Shown here: positions 9,013 to 16,017 of the stretch, one piece after another
Numbering within the stretch: position 1 is the stretch's first letter
Layout of the letters: the number at the start of each line of letters is the position of its first letter
From: Pseudomonas sp. L5B5
GTDB taxonomy: Bacteria; Pseudomonadota; Gammaproteobacteria; Pseudomonadales; Pseudomonadaceae
Direction of reading: 5' to 3'
Length of the DNA: 64,000 nt
Assembly (NCBI RefSeq): GCF_020520285.1
Contig: NZ_CP084742.1
Span: 3,968,001 to 4,032,000, forward strand
Made by a program: the position numbers and the translations under genes
The notes under the pieces: model-generated
Seen by the model: the letters and a program-made list of their open reading frames with translations, nothing else
Told to the model about the DNA's origin: nothing
The model's database searches: none

Positions 9013-9157
9013 TGGTTCAAGGGTTGCGGGGCGGGGAGGTGACGGCGGCAGCATGCGATGATCGACTGCCGCAGTGGTCCCAGGCCACCTTGAATAGTGC
9101 GGTTTTAAAGCTGCGCGCAGGGACAGCGCTCTCGTGCCCCACGCGCTTGAAACCGGA

Positions 9158-10600
9158 TCAGATACCCAGGCAGAGGTATTTGATTTCCAGGTAATCCTCG
9201 ATCCCGTACTTGGAACCTTCGCGACCCAGGCCCGAGGCCTTGATGCCGCCGAACGGCGCCACTTCGTTGGAGATCAGGCCGGTGTTGACCCCGACCATGC
9301 CGTATTCCAGGGCTTCGGCCACACGGAACACGCGACCCAGGTCGCGGGCATAGAAGTACGAGGCCAGGCCGAACTCGGTGTCGTTGGACATGGCGATGAC
9401 TTCGGCCTCGTCCTTGAAGCGGAACAGCGGCGCCAGCGGGCCGAAGGTTTCTTCCTTGGCCACGGCCGCGCCCTTGGGCACGTTGACCAGGATGGTCGGC
9501 TCGAAGAAGTTGCCTTCCATGGGCTTGCCGCCCGCCAGCAGGGTGGCGCCCTTGTCCAGGGCATCCTTGATGTGTTCCTGGACCTTGGCCACGGCCTTCT
9601 CGTCGATCAGCGGACCGGTGGTGGTGCCCTCTTCCAGGCCGTTGCCGATCTTCAGCTTGGCCACGGCCACTTTCAGCTTCTCGGCGAAGGCGTCGTACAC
9701 CGAATCCTGGATGTACAGGCGGTTGGCGCAGACGCAGGTCTGGCCGTTGTTGCGGTACTTGGAGATGATCGCGCCTTCGACGGCCTTATCCAGGTCAGCG
9801 TCGTCAAACACGATGAACGGCGCGTTGCCGCCCAGCTCCAGGGAGACTTTCTTGATGTCCTTGGCGCATTCGGCCATCAGCTGGCGACCGATTTCGGTGG
9901 AGCCGGTGAACGACAGCTTGCGCACGGTCGGGTTGCTGGTCAGCTCGCCGCCGATGTCGCCAGCGCTGCCGGTGACCACGCTCAGCACGCCTTTCGGGAT
10001 CCCGGCGCGGTGCGCCAGTTCCACCAGGGCCAGGGCCGAGAATGGGGTCTGCGAAGCGGGCTTGATCACCATGGTGCAACCGGCGGCCAGGGCCGGGCCG
10101 GCCTTGCGGGTGATCATGGCGGCAGGGAAGTTCCACGGGGTGATGGCCGCGGTCACGCCGATCGGCTGCTTGATCACGATCAGGCGCTTGTCGGGCTGGT
10201 GGCCGGGGATCACGTCGCCGTAGATGCGCTTGGCTTCTTCGGCGAACCATTCGATGAAGGAGGCGGCGTACACGATTTCGCCCTTGGCTTCGGCCAGTGG
10301 CTTGCCTTGCTCCAGGGTCATCAGGCGACCGAGGTCGTCCTGGTTCTCGATCAGCAGCTCATACCAGCGGCGCAGCTTGGTGGCGCGCTCCTTGGCGGTC
10401 AGGGCACGCCAGGCCGGCAGGGCCTGGTCGGCAGCCTCGATGGCGCGACGGGTCTCGACGGCGCCCATCTTGGGCACGGTGCCGAGGATTTCACCGGTGG
10501 CGGGGTTGTTGACCTTGATCGTCTGGCCGTTGTCCGCATCCACCCAAGCCCCATCGATATAGGCTTGTTGGCGGAACAACTGGGCGTCTTTGAGCTGCAT
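9158..10600 (-). CDS. gabD: Succinate-semialdehyde dehydrogenase (NADP+)
   Basis: 480 residues from the ATG at 10600 (MQLKDAQLF start), matching the standard length of GabD; the extended frame to 10756 is not supported. It is an aldehyde dehydrogenase with NPATGEILGTVP, ITPWNFPAAMITRK, the catalytic Glu in LELGGNAPF and the catalytic Cys in NNGQTCVCANR. It oxidises succinate semialdehyde to succinate and is the partner of gabT downstream. An almost 320-bp non-coding leader with palindromes lies upstream. Confidence 0.96.
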   Translation of the reverse strand: MQLKDAQLFRQQAYIDGAWVDADNGQTIKVNNPATGEILGTVPKMGAVETRRAIEAADQALPAWRALTAKERATKLRRWYELLIENQDDLGRLMTLEQGKPLAEAKGEIVYAASFIEWFAEEAKRIYGDVIPGHQPDKRLIVIKQPIGVTAAITPWNFPAAMITRKAGPALAAGCTMVIKPASQTPFSALALVELAHRAGIPKGVLSVVTGSAGDIGGELTSNPTVRKLSFTGSTEIGRQLMAECAKDIKKVSLELGGNAPFIVFDDADLDKAVEGAIISKYRNNGQTCVCANRLYIQDSVYDAFAEKLKVAVAKLKIGNGLEEGTTTGPLIDEKAVAKVQEHIKDALDKGATLLAGGKPMEGNFFEPTILVNVPKGAAVAKEETFGPLAPLFRFKDEAEVIAMSNDTEFGLASYFYARDLGRVFRVAEALEYGMVGVNTGLISNEVAPFGGIKASGLGREGSKYGIEDYLEIKYLCLGI

Positions 10601-10917
10601 GTCGGCTTCCTTAACAGCACCGCGCATACGCGGGGCGAATTGTGATTGTAAAAAGGCGCCTTGTCGGCCGTTGAGCGCAGCAGCGCCTGCAACGGACGGG
10701 GCAAAGCTGCCGTCAGGAAAATCGTTCACTGGGTATAAGCATGAAAAATGTCGCACACAAGGATAGACGTGCGCTTGGACACCCAGGCAAGAGCGTTTGA
10801 AATCTCAAACGAATCCTAGGAGCAAAGGGGGTAAAAGGACAATAGGCCGTTCGAAAAAAAGAACGTAAACGTCCCCCAGGCGAAAACTTTCGGATCAACG
10901 TCACGCCCCAAAGACAA
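10601..10917. other. Non-coding region upstream of gabD
   Basis: About 317 bp without a supported gene between gabD and the reb locus terminator. It must hold the gabD promoter on the minus strand. Besides the palindrome listed separately, an imperfect GTTC-A-run-GAAC repeat is visible near 10845-10863. No tRNA or sRNA signature is recognised. Confidence 0.5.
10794..10811. promoter_or_regulatory. Palindrome upstream of gabD, possible operator
   Basis: CGTTTGA at 10794-10800 and TCAAACG at 10805-10811 form a perfect 7-bp inverted repeat with a 4-bp spacer, about 195 bp upstream of the gabD start. Its symmetry fits a dimeric regulator binding site. No T-run follows, so a terminator is unlikely. 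The regulator is not identifiable from the window. Confidence 0.35.
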
Positions 10918-10947
10918 CGCCCCCGCTGCCGGAAGACAGCGGGGGCG
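10911..10947 (-). terminator. Terminator hairpin after the last rebB gene
   Basis: CGCCCCCGCTG at 10918-10928 pairs perfectly (11 bp) with 10937-10947 across an 8-nt loop, about 24 nt after the rebB stop at 10971. On the minus strand it is followed by TTGTCTTT, a broken T-tract, so termination is plausible but not textbook. Confidence 0.6.
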
Positions 10948-10970
10948 CTGGCAGGTTGCCAGGGGGACGA

Positions 10971-11285
10971 TCAGCTGTTGAGCGACTTGAGCACGGTCAA
11001 CAGGCTGGTGAGGTTGTCGACCACACCGCCCTGGGCAATTTTTTCGGTAGTGGCTGCACCGGCGGTGGTATCGACGCTGTAGATCTGCATCACGCCCTGG
11101 TTGGTCGCGGCTTGCGCCAGGGTGTTTTGCTGCTGCTGCGCCGAGACCGAGTTCTGGAACAGGATGGCCACGGACTGGCCCATGGACTGGTAGACAGTCC
11201 CCATGGCTACGGCAGGTGCTTCGGCGACAACCTTGACGTTGCTCTGGGTAACGGCGTCGGTGATTTGCGGGCTAACTGTGCTCAT
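10971..11285 (-). CDS. RebB-family R-body protein (copy 3)
   Basis: 104 residues, start ATG at 11285 with TGGAG upstream. It has the RebB ('killing trait') pattern: QITDAVTQSNVKVVAEAPA, then MGTVYQSMGQSVAILFQNSV, SAQQQQNTLAQAATNQGVMQIYSV, and a helical tail. Family knowledge: Reb proteins polymerise in the cytoplasm into R-bodies, coiled protein ribbons that can unroll violently at low pH. The gene is a near-duplicate of the one at 11341, the nucleotide match being nearly perfect through the central 100 bp. Last gene of the cluster, followed by a hairpin. Confidence 0.85.
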   Translation of the reverse strand: MSTVSPQITDAVTQSNVKVVAEAPAVAMGTVYQSMGQSVAILFQNSVSAQQQQNTLAQAATNQGVMQIYSVDTTAGAATTEKIAQGGVVDNLTSLLTVLKSLNS

Positions 11286-11340
11286 AAAAACTCCATTTTT
11301 TTAGCAGGAAAACTCAACGAAAGACGCTCACTTCAGCCCT

Positions 11341-11655
11341 TCAGCCTTGGAAGGACTTGAGTACCGTGAGCAGGCTGGTGAGGTTGTCGGCGACCCCGCC
11401 CTGGGCAACCTTCTCGGTCGCTGCGGCGCCAGCGGTGGTATCGACGCTGTAGATCTGCATCACGCCCTGGTTGGTCGCGGCTTGCGCCAGGGTGTTCTGC
11501 TGCTGCTGCGCCGAAACCGAGTTCTGGAACAGGATCGCGGTGGCCTGGGCCATGGATTGGTAGATGGTGCCCATTGCCATGGCCGGCGCTTCGGCGACGA
11601 CCTTGACGTTGGTCTGGGTGACGGCATCGGTGATTTGTTCATTTACGAGTGGCAT
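11341..11655 (-). CDS. RebB-family R-body protein (copy 2)
   Basis: 104 residues, about 85% identical to the next copy at 10971. It contains EQITDAVTQTNVKVVAEAPAM, AMGTIYQSMAQATAILFQNSV and the QQQQNTLAQAATNQGVMQIYSV block typical of RebB structural subunits. The differences cluster at the N-terminus and at the last ten residues (KSFQG against KSLNS), which suggests duplication followed by divergence into distinct subunits. R-bodies elsewhere need more than one Reb protein. The start ATG is preceded by GGAAG. A short hairpin lies 23-40 nt upstream. Confidence 0.85.
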   Translation of the reverse strand: MPLVNEQITDAVTQTNVKVVAEAPAMAMGTIYQSMAQATAILFQNSVSAQQQQNTLAQAATNQGVMQIYSVDTTAGAAATEKVAQGGVADNLTSLLTVLKSFQG

Positions 11656-11677
11656 GGCTCAACTTCCTTTGTTTGAT

Positions 11678-11695
11678 ACACGGAGCATTCCGTGT
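11678..11695 (-). promoter_or_regulatory. Short perfect hairpin in the leader of the tandem rebB genes
   Basis: ACACGGA at 11678-11684 and TCCGTGT at 11689-11695 pair perfectly over a 4-nt loop, ending about 23 nt before the rebB start at 11655. There is no T-run. It could be an operator half-site pair or an mRNA structure affecting translation. Confidence 0.35.
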
Positions 11696-11755
11696 CATTG
11701 AGTGAACGTGGCAGCCTGGAGACTGTGAACGGGGCCGGGTACCGGTCATCCGCCG

Positions 11756-12256
11756 TCAACGCCCGCCTGGCTTGCCGCCGGGGGTATTGAGCTGCTTGAG
11801 CGCCTGCTCGACCTGCCGCGAGAGTTCGGCCATCTGCGTCTCGATCACGCTCTTGACCTCGGCCTGCACCATCGCGCTGACCATCTCCTTGAGCGCCGGA
11901 TCGTCCGCCGGACCTGCAGGCGCAGGTGGTGGCGCCGCCTGGCCCTGGGCCTCGATGGCCGCCAGCAGCTGCGACAGCACCAGCTCGCGGGCCTGGGGAT
12001 CGGCCTTGTCGGCGGCCCTCGGGCCGACCACCTGGTCGAGAATGCTGCGGGTGCGCTGGGTGTCGGAGCGGATCTGCTCCATGGCTCGCTTACGGGCCTG
12101 CTCGACGCTCTGCTGCGCGCCCTGGGAGAGGTCCAGGGGTTTGTCCTGCACGAATGCCTCGAGCACTTGGCGCTCGACCTGGGTCAGTGGACGATTCAGG
12201 TAGGATTCGGCAAAGCGCTGGATCATTGCCAGTGCATTGGGGTCTTCATTCGCCAT
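11756..12256 (-). CDS. Unknown coiled-coil protein of the R-body locus
   Basis: 166 residues, start ATG at 12256 with AGGAG about 7 nt upstream. No recognised domain. The N-terminal 50 residues contain a helical segment (RFAESYLNRPLTQVERQVLEAF). Then follow charged helices rich in Q/R/E, an Ala/Pro linker (residues ~105-120) and a C-terminal helix that looks coiled-coil forming (EMVSAMVQAEVKSVIETQMA..LSRQVEQALKQL), ending in a GGKPGGR tail. It lies between two groups of reb genes on the same strand, so it is probably an R-body accessory or assembly factor; that is inference from position only. Confidence 0.75.
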   Translation of the reverse strand: MANEDPNALAMIQRFAESYLNRPLTQVERQVLEAFVQDKPLDLSQGAQQSVEQARKRAMEQIRSDTQRTRSILDQVVGPRAADKADPQARELVLSQLLAAIEAQGQAAPPPAPAGPADDPALKEMVSAMVQAEVKSVIETQMAELSRQVEQALKQLNTPGGKPGGR

Positions 12257-12328
12257 TTCATGCTCCTAGTCGATCGATGGCGCTGAAGCACTGGGTATCG
12301 GGTTGGTCGGACTTCAGCGCCGGGGATG

Positions 12329-12349
12329 AAAAAGAGCCCTCGCGGGCCC
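12329..12349 (-). terminator. Intrinsic terminator inside the reb cluster
   Basis: On the minus strand GGGCCC, a GCGA tetraloop and GGGCTC form a 6-bp stem (one G-U pair), followed at once by five T (A-run 12329-12333). It lies 48 nt after the stop of the 202-residue reb-like gene and about 70 nt before the 166-residue gene. It would separate sigma-rebB-large reb from the downstream three genes, or attenuate them. Confidence 0.6.
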
Positions 12350-12396
12350 CGGGCACAGCACCCCAGGCGCCTTGCGCGCCCCGGGGGAAGTGGTGT

Positions 12397-13005
12397 TCAG
12401 GATGACGAACGGTTGGCCAGGGTGTCGGCGTACTTGGCGATGCTGGCGTCGATCTTGTCGATGGCATCGCTCGCGGCATCGGCCTCCATGGCCCCGGCCG
12501 CGGCCGCCACGGCGGCAGCGGCTCCCACCATCAGGTCGGTGGCCAGCACGCCCAGGGCATCCTCGGCGGCCCCCTTGACGTTCTCTTTGACGATGTTTTC
12601 GGTCATCTGCTTGATCAGCACCGCCTGGGCCGCCAGGGCCAGCTTGCTGACTCCGTCGAAATATCCCGCCGCCGATTGCGCCACCAGGCCGGCGGCCTGG
12701 CTGATCATCATGTCCGGAGGAACGGCGATCTGCGCCGGGGCGTAGCTGAACGCCTCGGCATTGGTGAACTGCACCGCCTGGACGATCTGGCTGTTCAGGG
12801 CGCCGGTGTTGCCGGTATCCGGGTTGTTGGCCTTCTTGAGCAACTGCTCGTTCATCAGGCTCATGACCGAGGTGCTGGACGAAGTGGCGGAAGGTTTCGG
12901 CTCCGGATCAGCTTTGCGTTGTGGGCCCGACTCTTGTGCAACCGCAGCATCTGCGGTTGCAGCGGCCTCGGCTGCAGGTGGGGTTTTCTTCTTGAACCAC
13001 GCCAT
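12397..13005 (-). CDS. Large RebB-domain protein of the R-body locus
   Basis: 202 residues, start ATG at 13005. The first ~75 residues are a low-complexity Ala/Pro/Lys/Ser extension beginning MAWFKKKTPPA. The middle (ALNSQIVQAVQFTNAEAFSYAPA through AAQAVLIKQMTEN, residues ~89-145) follows the RebB pattern of QI.DAV..TN......AP. The C-terminus is an Ala-rich hydrophobic helix region (LMVGAAAAVAAAAGAMEADAASDAIDKID). It begins 24 nt after the small rebB stop. It may nucleate, cap or anchor the ribbon; the function is inferred from domain and context. A divergent paralogue, so subunit status is uncertain. Confidence 0.75.
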   Translation of the reverse strand: MAWFKKKTPPAAEAAATADAAVAQESGPQRKADPEPKPSATSSSTSVMSLMNEQLLKKANNPDTGNTGALNSQIVQAVQFTNAEAFSYAPAQIAVPPDMMISQAAGLVAQSAAGYFDGVSKLALAAQAVLIKQMTENIVKENVKGAAEDALGVLATDLMVGAAAAVAAAAGAMEADAASDAIDKIDASIAKYADTLANRSSS

Positions 13006-13029
13006 GACGCTTCTCCCGGGCGATCAGCC

Positions 13030-13257
13030 CTACTCGCCGATGGCCATGATCAGGGCCACGGCCTTGGACACCACCGCGTTGGAGATCTGGTTCAGCGCCT
13101 GCTGGCTGTTGACCGCGTTCTGCAACGACAAGCCCGCGGAATGGCTGGCCACCTGGTACAGCGAGGCGATGGACTGGGCCGGAGCCTCGGCCACCACCTT
13201 GACGTTGGTCTGGGTGACGGCATCGGTGATCTGCGAGTTGACCATGGGATCTGGCAT
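13030..13257 (-). CDS. RebB-family R-body protein (copy 1, short)
   Basis: 75 residues from the ATG at 13257, preceded by AAGGAGAG. The N-terminus MVNSQITDAVTQTNVKVVAEAPAQS is almost identical to the other RebB copies, but the protein stops after the second helix region (SNAVVSKAVALIMAIGE). It lacks the QGVMQIYSV block and tail. It is the first structural gene after the sigma factor, separated by 118 bp that could hold the promoter the sigma factor reads. The short form resembles the smaller Reb subunits of other species. Confidence 0.85.
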   Translation of the reverse strand: MPDPMVNSQITDAVTQTNVKVVAEAPAQSIASLYQVASHSAGLSLQNAVNSQQALNQISNAVVSKAVALIMAIGE

Positions 13258-13375
13258 ACATCTCTCCTTAGATGGAATGGCCCACCGCAAGGGCGGCGGC
13301 GCCGGCTACAGCGTCGAAATCAGGCTCACTGAAGGAAAACGTCCCAGCGCTCCCGGTGTGAATCTTCGTCGTGCT

Positions 13376-13918
13376 TCAGCGCAGCTGTTCACGCAGCAAC
13401 TGCACGTGCTTGCGTGCCAGGGGCTGGTTGATCCCCAGCTCGGCTGCAATGTGCGGGTAGGACAGCTCTTCAATGAACTTTAGTTCAAACAGCCGGCGCT
13501 TCTTGAGGGGCAGCTGCGCCACGCGTCGGCTGAGCCGGGCCAGGGCCTCCAGCAATTCCACATGCTCGAGCACCGAGAGCTGCGAAGACTCCAGCTGCTG
13601 CATCGGGTCCTGCTCGACATCGGCCAGGTCGACGAACAGTCGCTGCTCGCGGGTCCGGCGTCGGCAACTGTCGAGAAAGACATGTTCCAGAACCAGGAAC
13701 AGGAAACCCTGGGGGTCGCGAATCCGTTCCGGCGACCGGCGGAAGAACAGCAAGGCCTTGATCGCCGCCGCCGCCAGCCATTCCTGGGCGCCATCGGCAT
13801 TGCCTCGCGCCAGTTGCCGGGCCCGACGCTGCAAACCGGGTAGCACGGCACGCCAACTCGACTCGAACAGACGATCTGCCAGCGCGACTTGCAGATCCTC
13901 TTGCATGGAACAGTTCAT
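13376..13918 (-). CDS. ECF-type sigma-70 family factor of the R-body locus
   Basis: 180 residues from the ATG at 13918 (GGAGG 8 nt upstream); a GTG at 13927 is possible. Sigma region 2 is visible as RDPQGFLFLVLEHVFLDSCRRRTREQ (residues ~65-90). Region 4, a helix-turn-helix, is in ALARLSRRVAQLPLKKRRLFELKFIEELSYPHIAAELGI to the C-terminus. No anti-sigma gene adjoins it. R-body genes of P. aeruginosa PA14 have been reported to depend on a FecI-type sigma factor, and this gene heads the reb cluster on the same strand. The inference is that it activates rebB and its own unit. Confidence 0.85.
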   Translation of the reverse strand: MNCSMQEDLQVALADRLFESSWRAVLPGLQRRARQLARGNADGAQEWLAAAAIKALLFFRRSPERIRDPQGFLFLVLEHVFLDSCRRRTREQRLFVDLADVEQDPMQQLESSQLSVLEHVELLEALARLSRRVAQLPLKKRRLFELKFIEELSYPHIAAELGINQPLARKHVQLLREQLR

Positions 13919-14004
13919 CCCCCACACCTCCCTGTGCCCCGTGATTGCACGGACATGGCTGCAGGTTGCGCGGACGCGCGAGGACGATTCAGCGGGAAAA
14001 ACTA

Positions 14005-14138
14005 CCGCTAGCCCCTAATGCCAGCGCCAGCGCTTGTTTATGGGATAGGCGCCGCGCGCTGAAGTGCATCGCGGGCAAGCCTCGCTCCTACAAAGTCCTT
14101 GACTGATCGGCATTAGCCGCTAGTTGCGGGGCTAGCGG
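14005..14138. repeat. REP-like element flanked by long imperfect inverted arms
   Basis: The core near 14067-14092 (ATCGCGGGCAAGC then CTCGCTCCTACA) is the well-known Pseudomonas REP-type sequence. It is flanked by CCGCTAGCCCCTAATGCC at 14005-14022 and its complement at 14109-14138, the latter split by about 12 extra bases. It lies between the sigma-factor promoter region and the tRNA. The rest of 13919-14206 shows no gene. Confidence 0.6.
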
Positions 14139-14206
14139 ACGGCGGCATGCACATGAAAACCGGCGTGGACGCCCCGGGTGGACATAGGTATGATGTCGCC
14201 CGCACT

Positions 14207-14283
14207 GCATCCGTAGCTCAGCTGGATAGAGTACTGCCCTCCGAAGGCAGGGGTCGTGGGTTCGAATCCCGCCGGGTGCACCA
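14207..14283 (+). tRNA. tRNA-Arg(CCG)
   Basis: A 77-nt cloverleaf including an encoded CCA. Acceptor GCATCCG pairs with CGGGTGC. The D-arm contains GCTCAGCTGGATAGAGT and the anticodon stem CTGCC/GGCAG closes the 7-nt loop CTCCGAA (anticodon CCG). The T-arm GTGGG TTCGAAT CCCGC is canonical. A terminator follows within 15 nt, so it is a single-gene unit. Confidence 0.96.
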
Positions 14284-14293
14284 GCTTCAACGA

Positions 14294-14326
14294 GAAAGCC
14301 CCAGGCCCATGGCCCGGGGCTTTTTT
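14294..14326 (+). terminator. Intrinsic terminator of the tRNA-Arg gene
   Basis: AAAGCCCC-A-GGCC and GGCC-C-GGGGC form a strong GC stem over a very short loop, followed by six T (14321-14326). Confidence 0.85.
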
Positions 14327-14426
14327 GTTGCCAGGTACAAACCGGACGACAAGGCCATCGCCGCCCGGGGCTGCCAGGGCTGTGGACAACTTGCTACATT
14401 CACCGCCCCCCGGACAGGAGGTCCCG

Positions 14427-15260
14427 ATGCTGCGCCATCCTTTGCTCGACCAACCGTACCAGCCAACCTTGCAGGCCTGGATCGCCTGTTTCACCGGCTA
14501 CCGCATGCCCGAGGCGCTGGATGCCGAGCTGAGCCGCTATGACCCCAACGACCCCGACGACCGCGAACAATTGATTCGCCGCTTCTGCCTGGCGCGGGAA
14601 GATTTGCGCGAGAACTTCCGCCATCGACAGCAACGGGTTCTGGCGCTGCAAGCGGCCGTGGCCGATACGCACTACGACTTCGACAAGGTCTGGGAACCGC
14701 CCGAGGACGACTACGAGGACCCGCAGTGGCCCAGCCGTTGGCCGGAGCGAGTGATCGATAGCCGCGACTTTTTCCAGCGGCTGCTGCGCGCTGCCCGCGA
14801 GCTGTGGCACGACGACCTGGTCCGTGCGGACCTGCCCTCGCTCAAGCAATGCCAGGAGATTGCCGAACGGGATCACGGCAGCCGCGACTGGTTGTTCAGC
14901 GTCGACAACCCCGAGGCCTGGAAAGCGCTGTTCGGCCTCGCCGCCACGCCCTACGAGCTAGACACCCCCGGTCCGCAACTCCACGGCGAGCGACTGCACC
15001 TGGCCCTGTCCGGGGAGCTGCCCCGCCAGCTCCTGCCCGCCAGCTGGAACAGCCCGCAAGGGCCGGGCCATTGCCGCTTCATGCTGGATATCCAGGGCAT
15101 CAGCGAACTGACCATGAGCGGCACACGCTTCGATGGGCCCATGCGCACCCAACTCACCCGCTTGAACCCCGGTTACTACGTACGGCTGAAGATCGGCTTC
15201 GACTGCGTGATCGAGTGCGTGGCATTGTCCGTCAGCATCGCCGACGTCGAGGGAAGATGA
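14427..15260 (+). CDS. Conserved hypothetical protein
   Basis: 277 residues, start ATG at 14427 with ACAGGAGG 6 nt upstream. It is acidic and aromatic-rich in the first half ([22 protein letters not shown]) and appears soluble, with no signal peptide or membrane segment. The last ~90 residues look like a beta-rich domain ([11 protein letters not shown].., [43 protein letters not shown]). The next gene begins one nucleotide after its stop, and both proteins share an L-x-ATPY motif. I do not recognise the family. Confidence 0.75.
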   Translation: MLRHPLLDQPYQPTLQAWIACFTGYRMPEALDAELSRYDPNDPDDREQLIRRFCLAREDLRENFRHRQQRVLALQAAVADTHYDFDKVWEPPEDDYEDPQWPSRWPERVIDSRDFFQRLLRAARELWHDDLVRADLPSLKQCQEIAERDHGSRDWLFSVDNPEAWKALFGLAATPYELDTPGPQLHGERLHLALSGELPRQLLPASWNSPQGPGHCRFMLDIQGISELTMSGTRFDGPMRTQLTRLNPGYYVRLKIGFDCVIECVALSVSIADVEGR

Positions 15261-15261
15261 G

Positions 15262-15726
15262 ATGACCAGCAATTTCGAGATCGCCCTGGCGCGCCAGGAA
15301 ATCCCCCAGTTCTTTCGTGGCCAGGGCCAGTACCTGACCCGGGACGGCGATTGGGACGAACACCTGTACTGCATCAACTGGCCGGGAATCTTTACCTACC
15401 TGCGCGATAACGCCGACGGCGAGCAACAGTTCAGTGCCAGCTTCGAGCTGTACGCCTACAGCATCGAGCAGATCCTGGAGGACTGTTTCGGCCTGCGGGA
15501 AAACCTCTTCAGCTACTACTCGACCCGAGCCCGCCTGGCGCCTGACAGCACCGACTTGCTGGGGCAGCTGCCGCAGGCCTGCAAGCGGCGGATCGTCCAG
15601 CGCCTGAGCTGGTATCGCTGGCAAGTGGAAAACCACCATCGGTTGCTGACAGAACGGGCCCGGCGCATGAACGCAGATGGCGCCTGCGCCGAGTTCCTCG
15701 ACCTGCCCGCCACGCCCTACGCCTGA
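15262..15726 (+). CDS. Conserved hypothetical protein
   Basis: 154 residues, start ATG one nucleotide after the stop of the preceding gene, so the two are almost certainly co-translated. The sequence is predicted alpha-helical, with many aromatic residues (GQYLTRDGDWDEHLYCINWPGIFTYL) and a basic helix (CKRRIVQRLSWYRWQVENHH). No signal peptide or transmembrane segment. It ends in LPATPYA, echoing LAATPYELD inside the previous protein. Function unknown. Confidence 0.75.
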   Translation: MTSNFEIALARQEIPQFFRGQGQYLTRDGDWDEHLYCINWPGIFTYLRDNADGEQQFSASFELYAYSIEQILEDCFGLRENLFSYYSTRARLAPDSTDLLGQLPQACKRRIVQRLSWYRWQVENHHRLLTERARRMNADGACAEFLDLPATPYA

Positions 15727-15744
15727 CGGCTCAGGCCGCCGGGT

Positions 15745-15945
15745 TCATTGATCCTCGGCGGCCTTGGCCGGCTGGCCCGCCTGGGCCTGCGGCGCTAGCA
15801 CCTCGACATCGTCCACGTCCTCGTCCTCGTCCTCGGCTTCCTCGAGGCCGAAGTCCTTGCGGCTCTCCTTGATGGCCTGGCGGATATCCGCGCCCTTGAT
15901 CGGGCAGTTCAACATTGCCGCAATGCGGTCGATGCGGGGAGCCAT
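15745..15945 (-). CDS. Small acidic protein of unknown function
   Basis: 66 residues: an N-terminal basic/amphipathic half (MAPRIDRIAAMLNCPIKGADIRQAIKESRK), then a very acidic stretch (EEAEDEDEDVDD) and an Ala/Gln/Pro tail. It is convergent with the preceding gene and about 70 bp downstream of the anti-sigma-like gene on the same strand, so it may be the last member of that operon. The longer frame overlapping it (15731-16567) lacks family-like sequence and covers the anti-sigma gene. Confidence 0.65.
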   Translation of the reverse strand: MAPRIDRIAAMLNCPIKGADIRQAIKESRKDFGLEEAEDEDEDVDDVEVLAPQAQAGQPAKAAEDQ

Positions 15946-16017
15946 GACCGGCCTCTCGAATTCTGAAAATGACCTCGATAGTGCGCGTTTTCCCTCCCCG
16001 CAGCCAAGCCCTGCGCC

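Noticed and set aside
7554..9194. A 546-codon plus-strand frame over gabT
   Set aside because: It is antisense to a well-recognised GabT with intact PLP motifs.
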